64,000 nt of DNA from Spinacia oleracea (GCF_020520425.1 NC_079492.1:146537861-146601860); one strand, 5' to 3'. Positions 32,418 through 44,066 are shown, counted from the first letter of the stretch. Notes: generated by a model not told the origin, from the sequence alone. Made by a program: numbers and translations.

Positions 32418-33630
32418 CACGGCTCAAACCCACGTGGCACCACACCGCGCATGTGTGCTCAAACCCACGTGGCACCACACCGTTTTACCATGCAATGTTT
32501 TTTTTAAAATTAGGCCGTGTTGTGTCATAGGCTAACCCAACCTAAAACCATCGATCTTTACAAGGTGGCAAGCCACTTAGCCACCGCAAAAGGCAATAGC
32601 CGCAATACCATACATGCATATAAATAAAAACATTTGGTAGAAGATATCTTTATACAGTTAAGTTTAAACTTTATAACCATTGCATTGACAAATAATATAA
32701 TAGAGGGCGAAGCTGTCACAAGTTTGACGGGTGAGATGGATTGGGACACTTTACACATTGGTTAACTTTACAAGTTACATTTATCGTCGATCTACAAGAC
32801 CTTCATAGTTCATACTTTAGTACTAGCTTGTTTTACAGATTGTCGATTTGTGTCTAAAGTCATCACATACTATTATTTAATTACCTACAAGGCTACAAGG
32901 ATAGAGATAGCTAGGTACATAATATGGAGTATGTCACGTAATATTATATAAGAGGACAAATAATTAAGTTAGGCATATATAACGCATCACCATATCTCTG
33001 GCTATGCTTATAGCATGATCTTAACCTTTAATTATTTAACCAACGTAACGATGCAAATTATTAATTCATCGGCACGGTATATTAGATATCGACATAACAA
33101 AACAAAAAAATACGGGCTAGTAAGAAAATGATCTAATTAGATCGAAACTATTATATTTTATTACGTATATAATTAAATTAATTTCAGCTTCGCAAAGACT
33201 TACCTAGATCTATTTGGAGTTGGTGATAGTGAAGGTGAAGGTGAGGTGGGTGGTGGAGGACAAAGAAAAAGATGCGGAGTAATGCTACAAGAACAACAAC
33301 TGATAGGAGTTAAAACTGCTAGACAATACTTCAAAATCACAAAGTGAAATCCCTATCAATAATATCGACAAAAACCCTTTTCCGAATATAAAAAGCTACC
33401 AAGCGTGCAACATAAAGTTTCCTAAGTATGATTTGAAAGAGGATTAAGTAAAGAGTGATGACAATTGGGGGTTAAAGTCTAATTCTTCTTGAAAGTTAAG
33501 CACCAAATATTGGCTCTGTTGTGGAAAGAATAATCCTAAATTCCATAAGGAAGGTGAGGTGGTAGTTGCCCTATAAAATGACAAATTAATCTTCAACAAT
33601 ATTTCTTTCGTCAATAGCAAATACCACCTC

Positions 33631-33638
33631 TGACGTCA
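33631..33638. promoter_or_regulatory. TGACGTCA palindrome upstream of the second ERF gene
   Basis: A perfect TGACGTCA, the core bound by TGA/C-box bZIP factors, about 320 bp before the TATA box. Binding is inferred from the motif only. Confidence 0.4.
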
Positions 33639-33657
33639 TCCCATTCCTCATTTTTCC

Positions 33658-33665
33658 ACCACGTG
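33658..33665. promoter_or_regulatory. G-box upstream of the second ERF gene
   Basis: CCACGTGC contains the CACGTG core recognised by bZIP and bHLH factors. It lies 20 bp downstream of the TGACGTCA site. Confidence 0.4.
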
Positions 33666-33958
33666 CTTTTTTATTTTATTTTATTTATTATAATTTTAAA
33701 AAAAAAGTTAAATTCATTTTTCCACTTGTTCTAGTAAGAACTTTCATTGTCCACATTACAAAACATAAATAAAATTCTTGCAAAAGCAAACAAAAATAAA
33801 GCTGAAAATATTAAATTACCCACTATAGATATTTATATAATTTATTACACTGTTAAATTATTTAAAATATTTATGATAATCCTAGTTTTTGAAAAATCTA
33901 ACATTTTTTGTGGACCTACAATTGCCAAGTTGCACAAGGTTCATGCATCTTATGCTCT

Positions 33959-33968
33959 ATATATATAC
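33959..33968 (+). promoter_or_regulatory. TATA box of the ERF1/2-like gene
   Basis: 'tatatatata' lies about 155 bp before the start codon in a pyrimidine-rich context. The leader that follows contains a duplicated 19-bp segment, 34049-34067 and 34090-34108. Confidence 0.55.
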
Positions 33969-34120
33969 CTCTTTGATTCTATTCCCTCCAAAAATTGAAG
34001 TTTCAACATTCTCTCTAAATCACCTGAAAAACATTTACTAAAGATCAGATTTTCAATACCCAGTTCAAATTTCAATAATTTAAGCTCAAATTTTCAATAC
34101 CCAGTTCATAATTAAGAAGG

Positions 34121-34942
34121 ATGAGTACAATCAGTTATTTGGAAACTGATTTAGCAGTTCTTGATTCGATTAGGCGACACTTATTGGAAGATTGGGACCC
34201 GAGAGTAATCGGAGCTTCGACGATTAGCAACGGATCAGGCCCAGTTTACCGCCGGAATTCCAGTTTTAGCAGGTTGTATCCTTGTTTAACTGAGAATTGG
34301 GGTCAGTTACCGTTGAAAGAAGATGATTCTGAAGATATGGTACTATTTGGGGTTCTCCGGGATGCTGTCCATACCGGTTGGTCGCCGGAATCCATGTCGG
34401 AAATTGATTCGGGTTCGCCGACAACAGTGATTGTCAAGTCTGAGCCGGTTGAGTCTCCGGTAAGTGTTACCGTCGGTGAGGCCCCGGTAGCGGTGGTTCC
34501 GATGGCGGCTCCGTCGAGAGGGAAGCATTACCGTGGTGTCCGAAGACGGCCGTGGGGCAAATACGCGGCTGAGATCCGAGACCCGGCAAAAAATGGGGCT
34601 CGGGTTTGGTTGGGGACATTTGAAACCGCCGAGGACGCGGCGTTAGCTTACGATCGGGCCGCCTTCCGGATGCGGGGCTCCAAGGCGATGCTAAACTTCC
34701 CGCTTCGAGTCAACTCGGGTGAACCCGACCCGGTTAGGATCACTTCAAAGCGGTCTTCACCTGAAAGATCTACGTCATCATTATCAACGTCATCGATTTC
34801 GTCATCAGATAGTGGGTCCCCTACTAAGAGAAGAAAGAAGGTTGTGGTTGGGCAAGTGGGAAAGGGAGTGGAAGGACTACAAGTGGGATGCCAATTGGGT
34901 GTGGGCCCATTGCCACTTGGCGATCAGCTATTAGTTAGTTAA
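34121..34942 (+). CDS. AP2/ERF transcription factor, group IXa (ERF1/ERF2-like)
   Basis: A 273-residue intronless ethylene-response factor expected to bind GCC-box promoters in the nucleus. The AP2/ERF domain covers residues 136-197 ([20 protein letters not shown] to FPLRV) with the ERF-type Ala and Asp. The N-terminus '[16 protein letters not shown]' is the conserved opening of the AtERF1/ERF2/ERF13 subgroup. An acidic region (67-73) may activate transcription. A Ser-rich stretch (212-234) is followed by KRRKK (237-240 area), a likely nuclear-localisation signal. The start ATG opens the family motif. Its AP2 domain differs from the gene at 6223-7272 at many positions ('[20 protein letters not shown]'), so the two are old paralogs, not a recent duplication. 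TGACGTCA and G-box motifs upstream fit stress or hormone control, which is inference. Confidence 0.97.
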   Translation: MSTISYLETDLAVLDSIRRHLLEDWDPRVIGASTISNGSGPVYRRNSSFSRLYPCLTENWGQLPLKEDDSEDMVLFGVLRDAVHTGWSPESMSEIDSGSPTTVIVKSEPVESPVSVTVGEAPVAVVPMAAPSRGKHYRGVRRRPWGKYAAEIRDPAKNGARVWLGTFETAEDAALAYDRAAFRMRGSKAMLNFPLRVNSGEPDPVRITSKRSSPERSTSSLSTSSISSSDSGSPTKRRKKVVVGQVGKGVEGLQVGCQLGVGPLPLGDQLLVS

Positions 34943-34962
34943 AATATTGTTAAAATGTCTTA

Positions 34963-34987
34963 TTAAGATTAAGATTAAGATTAAGAT
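34963..34987 (+). repeat. (ttaaga)n microsatellite
   Basis: About four head-to-tail 'ttaaga' units lie just after the stop codon of the ERF1/2-like gene. Confidence 0.85.
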
Positions 34988-35825
34988 GGTGAGTTTGTAT
35001 CATTATCTTCTTAATTATAGATTAGGATGGCCAGGCTGTCAATGGCTTTGGAGGGTTTTAGACTTTTAGGGGTTGTAGTATTATGATGGGGGGTTTTGGT
35101 GAAATGTGAATAGAGTTGATTTGTTTGTTTATTGGATTTTATATATCTAAAAATGGTTGTCAAATCTAATACTTCGTACAATGTCATCATCGATCAATAT
35201 CATCTTTGCTAACCATTATATTGACAATTCCATTAAACAAAACAGTAAAGTTAACCTTTTTTGCGTAGTACGGGAAAATATATATTCTTATGGAGTATGT
35301 TTGAAGGTGTATAAGTAAATACCATCGACATCACACATTATGTTAAACCCTGAAAACATAGTTTCAAGTCTTGATTAATGCATGGAAATCAGAGAAATGA
35401 TAGTTAGAAAAGTCTACATTCTAACAAACATTATGCCACAACTTGGATAGTTGGATTTCCCCATTACAATTTACAACCCATGCAAGAAGTTGATGGGTTG
35501 AAACTTGAAACCAATATAGTACGGAGTAGTGTTATTGTAGAGGTACACAAATTGCTAACGTCTTCAAGATATTTCCCCCTAAAGCATTACACAACGACAA
35601 GGGAGTTGTGATACAAATCTACAACTATTGAACATATTTTGACATACAAGTCACATAGTTCAAGACATCTGTTATTTGATCGAAAGTAGTTGGATGAGAA
35701 AGAATATAACTAAATACTCCGTATAAAATATCTAAACTAATTTAGCAAGTACAAAGTATAAGAGAAGTGAATAGTATACTCTTTCTCTTCTTTAAGGTTT
35801 TACTTTATGTTTTGTCGATTTTCAT
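34988..35825. other. 3' flank of the second ERF gene, no gene seen
   Basis: AT-rich sequence without supported features, up to the 'agtgttatac' repeat that flanks the next element. Confidence 0.5.
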
Positions 35826-35998
35826 AGTGTTATACGTACTACTTCCTCCGTTCCACAATAGATGCATCATTTCTCATTGCATGTATACCAACGCGCTTAT
35901 TTGAACATTAATTCTCTAAATACGTATAAGTAAAAATTATAAAAAGTTGATATTTGAAATCCTTACATCAATACGAATTTAACAAGATTACTTGACTA

Positions 35999-36325
35999 CT
36001 CCCTCTGTCCCTTAATACTCGCACCGGATTGACCGATGCGGAGTTTAAGACACTTCAATTGACTTATTAATTTAATTGGGATTTGTTGATAGCGGGGTAT
36101 TTTTTTTAATATAGTTGGTGGAAAATGTGTAAGGGATGAGGAGTGGTGAGTGAGGGGTGTGAATTTTTAAATGATTTTTTGTAGAGAGTAGGGGTGTAGG
36201 TGGGTTAATAGGTAAGTGTGAGAAATAATATAATATTGGTAAACATTTCCATTTATAGAAGCGGTGTAAGTATTAAGGGACGGCCCGAAAAGGAAAGCAG
36301 TGCGTGTATTAAGGGACGGAGGGAG
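35999..36325. mobile_element. Stowaway-like MITE, 'ccttaatact' family, nested
   Basis: The left end 'ctccctctgtcccttaat' and right end 'attaagggacggagggag' are flanked by TA. It has the same 327-bp length as the copy at 30915-31241 and lies inside the element at 35836-42055. Confidence 0.85.
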
Positions 36326-36427
36326 TATGTTTTTTCTTACACAACAGTGAAAAAAAGATTGTCAAAGTTGATTGATCGATGAATAGTGCACAAATGAGAA
36401 ATGATGCATCTATTGTGAAACGGAGGA

Positions 36428-36810
36428 TGTTGGTGATCATGATCAGCCTACACAGCCAACAACCACACCAGTGCAAGTGCAGCATAACAAGGCAGGTCTA
36501 GCATACACAGGAATGCAGCTCTTGTAACTGATTCTGTTACTTGTCAGCTAGTTTGTCTGTTTGTGACAACTAGGATATTTATGATTGGCTAGTTGTTTTA
36601 TTTCCTGTAATATGATTGGTTGGTACAGCTGTGTACTAGCTTACTATATATATTAGGAGTAAGCCTCAATCAATGATTATCACAGAATATTTCCTAAAAG
36701 CTGTAATAAGAAAACTTCTCTTTAATACAAGCTTCTGTGCAGCTCCGTTTATGGCTGCTTAAGTTTACTTCCCTTCTTCTTAGCTTCTGCATTTATTGAA
36801 GATTTCAACA
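36428..36810 (+). repeat. 5' LTR of the copia element
   Basis: A 383-bp repeat that reads identical to 41668-42050, from 'tgttggtgatcatgatcag' to 'gaagatttcaaca'. It holds 'tatatatatta' near 36644 as a candidate TATA box. Confidence 0.95.
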
Positions 36811-36822
36811 TGGTATCAGAGC
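36811..36822 (+). other. Primer-binding site of the copia element
   Basis: 'tggtatcagagc' directly abuts the LTR and is the standard plant copia site complementary to initiator tRNA-Met. Confidence 0.92.
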
Positions 36823-37225
36823 AGTAAACACAGATCCTGAATCAGTAGTTCTTTCTAAACACAGTGATACAATTCAATCAGAATTCTAAGCATATCAAAT
36901 TTGAGGGTATGTTCTTCAACTGCTGGTATTTTTCTGATTTTCTATGAATCAGTAGTGCATTATGATCTTCTGATTAGTAGATAGATTCTCTGTATGTGAT
37001 TCTGTTGATATTCTTCTGTTTCTTGAATTTCTTCGTGGATTTTTTTTTTAGTTTGATTGCAAAATTCTGTTGATAATCTGCTGATATTTTCTTTCTCCAA
37101 TCAAATCCTAAAATCATCTCATCTCATCTAAATCTTCTTTTTCCTCAAATCAAATCCTTCATCAAACACTTTTAGTTTTATTTCTTTTATTCTAAGAAAA
37201 TCTCAATCTAAAAAAAAAATCAGTC

Positions 37226-38650
37226 ATGACAACTCTACAACCTAATCAAGATCCAGCTAGTCCATTTTATTTGCATCCAACAGATAACACTGCAAGTTAG
37301 TTAGTCTCAGTGAAATTTAAAGGAGAAGGCTATGGTGATTGGAGGAGAAGTATGATGATCTCTATGTCATCAAAGAACAAGCTAGGTTTTGTGAATGGAA
37401 CACTAGCTAAACCTGATGTAACAGCTGACACTTATCAGGCTTGGATGAGATGCAATGACATGATGATTTCATGGATACTGTTTAATCTGGACACAAACAT
37501 TGCCAAAAGTGTGTTATACTTTAACACAGCTAGAGAGATTTGGCTAGACCTGGAAGAAAGATTTGGATACGTTTCTGGTCCACAGTTGTTTTCTCTTGAA
37601 CAACAAGCTGCAGAAATCACACAAGGAGGACAGAACATTGCTGAATTTTTCACAGAGATTAAGTCTATTTGGGACAAGATAAGTGCTGCTAATCCTCTGC
37701 CATCATGTACTTGCAACCAATGTACATGTAACTTGACTCAAAAGATCTTCAAGATGCAGCAAGACCAAAGGCTGATGCAATTCTTAATGAAATTAGGGGA
37801 ACATTTAAGCACTGCAAGGGGAAATTTGTTGATGATGCAACCTTTGCCCACCATCACTCATGCTTATAGGATGTTGGCTCAAGAAGAAAGACAAAGAGAG
37901 ATCAGTGCTCCCATGCAACATACAGAGAATCATGATTTCATAGCAGATAGAAGGAGGTATAATGACTTACAAGGAAGAAACAATCCTTACAAAACTGGAT
38001 ACAAGAACACTTATCAGTATGGTGGAAACAGAACTGGATACAAGAAACCATTTACATATTATTGTGATCATTGCAAGGTCAATGGACATAGTACAGAAAG
38101 GTGTTTTAAGTTGCATGGATATCCTCCAGGTTTCACTGGTTTTAAGAGTGACAAAAGAACAGCAGCAGCAGCTTACTTTGATGAACCATATGGGGATGAT
38201 ATGACAGAGTATCAACCACAGTTCCAAGAAACTGACAGGGAACAACAACCAGGATTTCTTACAGCTGATCAGTGCACTCAGTTGTTAAGTTTGTTAACCA
38301 AACAACAGAATGAGAAGAGTTCCACAGATACACAGAATGATGAAGGAGAGGCTTCTGGCCATGCATTTATGGCAGGTAATACTTTTTGCTTTCTCACTTG
38401 TGCTCATTCTAGCTGGTTGTTAGACAGTGGTGCATCAGATCACATGTGTGCAAATATCAACATGTTTAAAAGCTATGAACCTGTCACTGGAACTGATGAA
38501 TACATAACTATACCTGATGGAAGGAAAGTGGCCATTCTACACAGAGGGACAGTCATTTTAAATGAAAATATACAGCTAAAGGGTGTCCTACATGTGCCAG
38601 ATTTTCAATATAATTTATTATCTGTGAATAAGTTGTGCTTGGATCATTAG
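37226..38650 (+). pseudogene. Copia gag-protease part, broken by two TAG codons
   Basis: The frame opens at ATG 37226, is interrupted by TAG at 37298-37300 after 24 codons, and is then open to a second TAG at 38648-38650. Visible parts by residue from 37226: a Gag region ('GDWRRSMM...KNKLGF'), a CX2CX4HX4C zinc knuckle near 279 ('CDHCKVNGHSTERC'), and an aspartic protease near 400 ('LLDSGASDHM'). Gag packages the element RNA and the protease cuts the polyprotein. If the first TAG is not read through, translation could only start at the ATG at 37310 or later, which still keeps most of Gag. Both stops could have arisen from CAG by one C-to-T change; that is inference. Confidence 0.85.
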
Positions 38651-41600
38651 TGTACAATCTCATTTACTGCTGACAAATGCTATCTTCAGGGCCATTTAAT
38701 GAAAAGGCCACAGGTTCTTGGTAGTGTGAGATCAGGTCTGTACAGTGTGGACACAAGCAAAGAAGATCCAGTTGTAACAAGTTCAACACAATGTCTTTCA
38801 GCCACTGCAGAGTCAACAGATGTGAAGATATGGCACCTTAGACTTGGTCATATGCCATTTCTTAAGATGAAACTTGTAGTGGATAATCTAGCTACTACCT
38901 GTAATAATGACAGTATATGTCAGATATGTCCAGCTGCAAAGCAACCTAGAAATTCTTTTCCTGTAAGCAGTATTAAGACTAAGAGAAGGTTTCAGATGAT
39001 ACATCTGGACACTTGGGGTCCATATAAGAATAAAACTCACAATGGTTGTACTATGTTTCTCACTATAGTGGATGATTTTACTAGAACTACATGGACACAC
39101 CTTCTGAAATCAAAGAATGATGCTGTAACTGTGATTGATTCGTTTCTAAAAATGGTTGAAACACAGTTTGATAGCAAGGTACTTTGTGTCAGATCTGATA
39201 ATGCTTTAGAATTGTGTGAAGGAGAGATGAAAAATTTATTGCTCAGTAAGGGAATTCTTCATCAGACTAGCTGTAGTGGCACTCCACAGCAGAATGGAGT
39301 TGTGGAAAGAAAACACAGGCATTTGCTAGAAACAGCTAGGGCATTGCACTTTCAGTCAAAGCTACCAATACAGTACTGGGGAGAATGCATACTATGTGCC
39401 ACTTATTTGATTAACAGAATGCCTTTGAAGAGTATTGACAATATGACACCCTATGAAAAATTGCATGGACACAAACCTTCTTATGCACACTTGAGAGCAT
39501 TTGGATGTCTCTGCTATGCATCTACTTCTAAAGTCAACAGAACCAAATTTGATAAAAGAGCAACTGCATGTGTGTTCATTGGATATTCACCTTCACAGAA
39601 GGGATACAAGATTCTTGATCCACAGTCCAAGAAAATAAGCATTTCCAGAGATGTTACTTTTTCTGAAACACATTTTCCCTTTCACCATCTTCCAGATTCT
39701 CATTCTGGAACCAACTCTTTACCTCCATATATTTTTCTTCCCAAACACACACCACTTCTTCCTGATCCAGACCTAAATTCACCTTTTCTTCCCCACTTAC
39801 CACATTCATCTTCTTCTTCCTCTACTCACCATAGTGATTCACCATCTTCTGCTACTCCCTCTACTTCTACTACTTCTTCTGCTCCTCATCAAAATTCACC
39901 ATCTTCCACTCCTCTTCACTCATCTACTTCTTCTTCTTCTTTCCATTCTCCAAACTTCACACAGGATCTTACAGATCCTCCTCCTAGAAAGTCTACAAGG
40001 ATTCACAAACCTCCCACTTATCTTGCTGATTATCAATGTCATACAGCTACACACTGGTGTAACCTGGTGACTTACACTAGCTTGCCCAAGAGCTATCATG
40101 CCATGGTAGCAAAGATTGACAGTTTGATAGAGCCTAAGAATTACAAAGAAGCAGTAAAAAGTCCTGAATGGATAAAAGCTATGGAAAAAGAGATAGAAGC
40201 TTTACTTGAGAATCAAAGTTGGGAGGTGGTCACTTTGCCACATGGAAAGAAACCCATTGGATGCAAATGGGTGTTTAAAGTGAAACTAAAGGCTGATGGT
40301 ACTCTTGAAAGATGCAAAGCAAGATTGGTAGCACAGGGGTACACTCAGCAATATGGGATTGATTTTGAGGAAACTTTCTCCCCTGTAGTGAAGATGGCAA
40401 CAGTGAGATGCATAGTGGCTTTAGCAGCAAGCAAGAAATGGACCATTTACCAATTAGATGTTAATAATGCTTTTCTTCATGGGGATCTCCATGAAGAAGT
40501 ATATATGAAGATGCCAGAGGGGATTCCTAATCCTAACAACAAGGTTTGCAGGCTTACAAAGTCACTATATGGACTGAAACAGGCATCAAGGCAATGGTTT
40601 GCCAAGCTACACACTGAATTGCAGACACAAGGTTTCCTACAATCTAAGAATGATTATTCTCTTTTTATCAAAAGGGATGAACATCACATTACTCTTGCTG
40701 CAGTTTATGTGGATGACATTTTGTTAACTGGGAATCATCTTCCTACCATTGAAACATTAAAGAAGCATCTGGATGATGTTTTCAGTATCAAGGATTTAGG
40801 AATGATGAACTATTTCTTGGGTATTGAGGTTGGATATTTGGAGAATGGTGTGATCTTAACTCATAAGAAGTTCACTAAATCTTTGCTTGCAGACAGTGGT
40901 TTTGACCTTCACAAAACTGCACCTACACCTCTACCTATCAATACAAAGCTTCTAGCTGATACAGGAGATTTGTTTGATAAACCTGAGCTTTACAGAACTC
41001 TGGTGGGAAAGTTAAACTTTCTAACACACACCAGACCAGACCTGTGTTTTGCAGTACAACTTTTGAGCCAATTCATGCATCAACCTAGACTTCCACATGT
41101 TGCTGCTCTCCAACATGTTCTTAGGTATGTGGCAGGTTCCGAAGGTCAAGGCATTCTTCTTCATGCCTCAGATACATTAACTTTACAAGCTTTCTCTGAT
41201 AGTGATTGGGCAGCATGTCCTAATTCCAGGAAATCTATCACTGGTTATATCCTATTGTTTGGTAACTCACCAATTTCTTGGAAATCTAAGAAGCAAAGTA
41301 CTATTTCCAGAAGCTCTTCAGAAGCTGAGTATAGAGCTATGGCAGCTGCTTCTGCTGAATTAACTTGGTTGGTCAGATTGTTGGAAGAAATTGGGGTTAC
41401 ACACTTGAAGCCTGTCACCCTTCACTGTGATAACCAATCTGCCATTTACATAGCAAAGAATCCAGTGTTTCATGAGCGCACAAAACACATTGAAATTGAC
41501 TGTCACTTTACAAGAGATAAAGTGTTGGAAGGTCTTATTCAACTCACCTATTTGCCTACTCAGTCACAACTTGCAGACATCTTTACTAAGGCTTTGCCTT

Positions 41601-41767
41601 CACCTCATTTTTATGAGCTTCTTTCCAAGCTTGGTGTTTCTCATGCCACCCCAAGCTTGAGGGGGGGTGTTGGTGATCATGATCAGCCTACACAGCCAAC
41701 AACCACACCAGTGCAAGTGCAGCATAACAAGGCAGGTCTAGCATACACAGGAATGCAGCTCTTGTAA
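38651..41767 (+). pseudogene. Copia integrase-reverse transcriptase-RNase H part
   Basis: Same frame as the gag part, downstream of the TAG at 38648-38650. The first ATG after that stop is at 38699. By eye: HHCC zinc finger ('WHLRLGH', then 'CQICPAAK'), integrase D, D and E in 'HLDTWGPY', 'VRSDNALE' and 'QQNGVVERKHR', a Ser/Pro-rich linker, reverse transcriptase with 'YVDDILLTGN', and copia RNase H with 'SDSDWAACP', 'SEAEYRAM' and 'HCDNQSAIYIAK'. All catalytic residues are present. The last 33 or so codons lie within the 3' LTR and the polypurine tract is itself coding. The upstream stop should prevent normal polyprotein production. Confidence 0.9.
41653..41667 (+). other. Polypurine tract of the copia element
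   Basis: The purine-rich tail 'gcttgaggggggg' directly precedes the 3' LTR and is also part of the pol reading frame. Confidence 0.8.
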
Positions 41768-42050
41768 CTGATTCTGTTACTTGTCAGCTAGTTTGTCTGT
41801 TTGTGACAACTAGGATATTTATGATTGGCTAGTTGTTTTATTTCCTGTAATATGATTGGTTGGTACAGCTGTGTACTAGCTTACTATATATATTAGGAGT
41901 AAGCCTCAATCAATGATTATCACAGAATATTTCCTAAAAGCTGTAATAAGAAAACTTCTCTTTAATACAAGCTTCTGTGCAGCTCCGTTTATGGCTGCTT
42001 AAGTTTACTTCCCTTCTTCTTAGCTTCTGCATTTATTGAAGATTTCAACA
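41668..42050 (+). repeat. 3' LTR of the copia element
   Basis: A 383-bp repeat that reads identical to 36428-36810. The pol frame runs 100 bases into it. Confidence 0.95.
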
Positions 42051-42065
42051 GAGGAAGTGTTATAC

Positions 42066-43272
42066 ACAGAGAGTAATCAATTCCACACACTATATATTTT
42101 TTTGGTAAATTAACACCTTTTGCCATTCTAACATATTCCCCTTACAAAAATTTATATCTATTAAACTACTACGTATATAAACCTCTATTATTTATAGATT
42201 TTTTTTCATATACAAGTGCGCCAAAATAAATTTCTAATCGACAAAAACCATACTGTAGTTTATTTATAAACCTTTATCATTTAGTGAATCATTCTCCATA
42301 TACTTTTTTTTTTTTTTTTTTTCATTTTAAAAAGTTCAATAAGAAAGGGCAAGTTGAATATAAGAAAATTTGGATATATCTGTCGGCACATGCTGTCGAT
42401 ATTTGATTGCTTGCTTTTCTCATAGGAGTGGGTACAATATTTGTTTAATAAAACTAATGTGCCCACTTAATAAATAATTATAACTCACACAAGCAAAACA
42501 AATGAGTTCTTCTTTACTTTGCAAGTTGAATATAAAACTCTCGTCCTAAATTCTAATTTAACTACTACGGAGTACTAAATTATTTAGTGCCTTGCTAGTT
42601 GGTAACTACCATATAAATTTGTACTTTTGCTTTAATAAAAACGTGATTATGAATTTATGAATGTGTTCCTTTATTCAAATTTAGTTTGGTTTTCTAAGAA
42701 TTTTTCTCGTTGTTGAATTCCAAACCTAAGAATTTTAGCATTTAACTATTACATTCTTCGATTCATCAAGTTCCTCAGTTTGCATTATAGCCATGATTTT
42801 TTTTAACCATTAATATCTCTAGTTATGTACAAAATATTAGTAAAAATTATAAAAATAATTGATATTTGAAAATTATATTAAAGCAAATCTAATGATATTC
42901 AACTAGCTAATATTTTATCTAATATCTTGAGTCTTTGACCATCAAGCTCAAAGTCTAAAATCTCTTATCATTATAGAACGGATATAATATTTGATATAAA
43001 AAAACATTCAACTTTTGAGTTTATAATAATTGTTGGTAATAATATGTTCAAGTATATTGGTATGGTGTTATTATATATATATTTTTTTTTTTGAAATTTG
43101 GAAGTATATCTTTATTGATTTACACCATTGTAGTATTGGGTGTAATCGTGTGTATTAACGTCAATTACTTGGTTGAAAGTCACATTCCAAGTTCTTCAAT
43201 CTTTACTAGAGATTGGTGAATTTATTTTCAATATCTTGTTCCATTTGTTCTGCCGGGAAGGTAAGATTATAT
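42066..43272. other. Intergenic, nothing recognised
   Basis: AT-rich sequence including a run of 19 T at 42304-42322. No supported gene or element. Confidence 0.5.
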
Positions 43273-43583
43273 TAAGGTTAGTTGTTTTATGTTAAAGCTA
43301 GAAATAAGTTTTAGGTTCAATAAGTTCAGATATATTTAAAAAAAGTTATAATCAGTTTTGATAAAGTTTATAAGTTTCGATCAAGTTCAACAAGCATTTT
43401 ACTCTATTTACATAGTTTATTTTTTGTTTTATTTATTTATTTTGTTTATCATGTACGATCATATTCAATAAGTTTTAGTTAGGTTGCAATAAGTTAATTA
43501 CAATAAGATCAATCATGTTTATTTGTTTAAATAAGATTAATTTAAGTAAGCAAATGTATCATAGGGAAAGAAGAACACACCCT
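43273..43583. repeat. AT-rich terminal-repeat element, tentative
   Basis: The right edge 'gggaaagaagaacacaccc' is nearly the reverse complement of the left edge of the block at 1912. The body repeats 'ataagttt' and 'aagttcaa'. The left border is unclear. Confidence 0.4.
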
Positions 43584-43625
43584 TAGTAAGAATAACGATC
43601 CATCATGATGGAAAGTATGTATAAT

Positions 43626-44066
43626 CATCAAATACTTAATAAATTTTATCTTTCATTACTAACTTTCACTACAAGAATTTGTATCTTTAACGACAACCTA
43701 ATTACGACGGGTTAAAAATCCCGTCGCAAAAGCCTTTTGCGACGGGGCAAACAACCAAACAATGACGGGAATAACCGTCGCAAATGTCTTTTACGACGGG
43801 TTTACGATGGATTTACGACGGGATTTCTATTAACGACGGCCCCCTTTTATGACGGGTTCGCGACAGGAAATCCCGTCGTTAATCAATGATTATTGGCCTT
43901 TCGCGACGGGATTTCCCGTCGTTAATAGTACAATTTCTTGTAGTGTTTTCTGTAATATACATATGTCAAACTAGTATAGCTAGTTAAAATTTGAAGTCAT
44001 CAAATATTTAATAAATTTTATCTTTCATTATTAACATTCTGTTATATACATATGTCAAACTAGTTT
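43626..44066. repeat. Direct duplication interrupted by a CACTA-like element
   Basis: 'atcaaatacttaataaattttatctttcatta' (in pieces) occurs at 43626-43660 and 43998-44032. 'tatacatatgtcaaactagt' also occurs twice, near 43957 and 44044. The CACTA-like element sits in the first unit. Confidence 0.65.
43667..43945. mobile_element. CACTA-like non-autonomous element, 279 bp
   Basis: Ends 'cactacaagaa' and 'ttcttgtagtg' are perfect inverted repeats flanked by TTT (43664-43666, 43946-43948), the 3-bp duplication of CACTA elements. The interior is made of 'cccgtcg' and 'cgacggg' words in both orientations. Confidence 0.85.

Larger units (their letters stand above)
32418..33958. other. Upstream region of the second ERF gene
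   Basis: No coding gene is seen. A 29-bp direct repeat containing 'gctcaaacccacgtggcac' occurs twice near 32420-32480. The last 350 bp carry candidate bZIP sites, listed separately. Confidence 0.5.
36428..42050 (+). mobile_element. Ty1/copia LTR retrotransposon, 5.6 kb
   Basis: The two 383-bp LTRs read identical by eye, begin TG and end CA, and are bracketed by a GAGGA duplication (36423-36427, 42051-42055). A primer-binding site follows the left LTR directly and a polypurine tract precedes the right one. One long frame encodes gag, protease, integrase, reverse transcriptase and RNase H in the copia order. Two in-frame TAG codons break it, so the copy is young but probably cannot move by itself. 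Confidence 0.95.
35836..42055. mobile_element. TIR element split by a Stowaway and a copia retrotransposon
   Basis: The left arm 'cttcctccgttccacaatag' continues 'atgcatcatttctcatt'. The right arm before the copia insertion (36380-36427) is its reverse complement. The 10-bp word AGTGTTATAC precedes the left arm (35826-35835) and follows the copia target repeat (42056-42065). This suggests a 9-10-bp target duplication, as in Mutator-like elements. Without its two insertions the element would be about 270 bp. The class is tentative. Confidence 0.6.

Noticed and set aside
38648-38650. Programmed gag-pol readthrough at TAG
   Set aside because: The stop lies downstream of the protease motif, not at the gag-pol border, and a second TAG occurs early in gag. 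Mutation explains both better.
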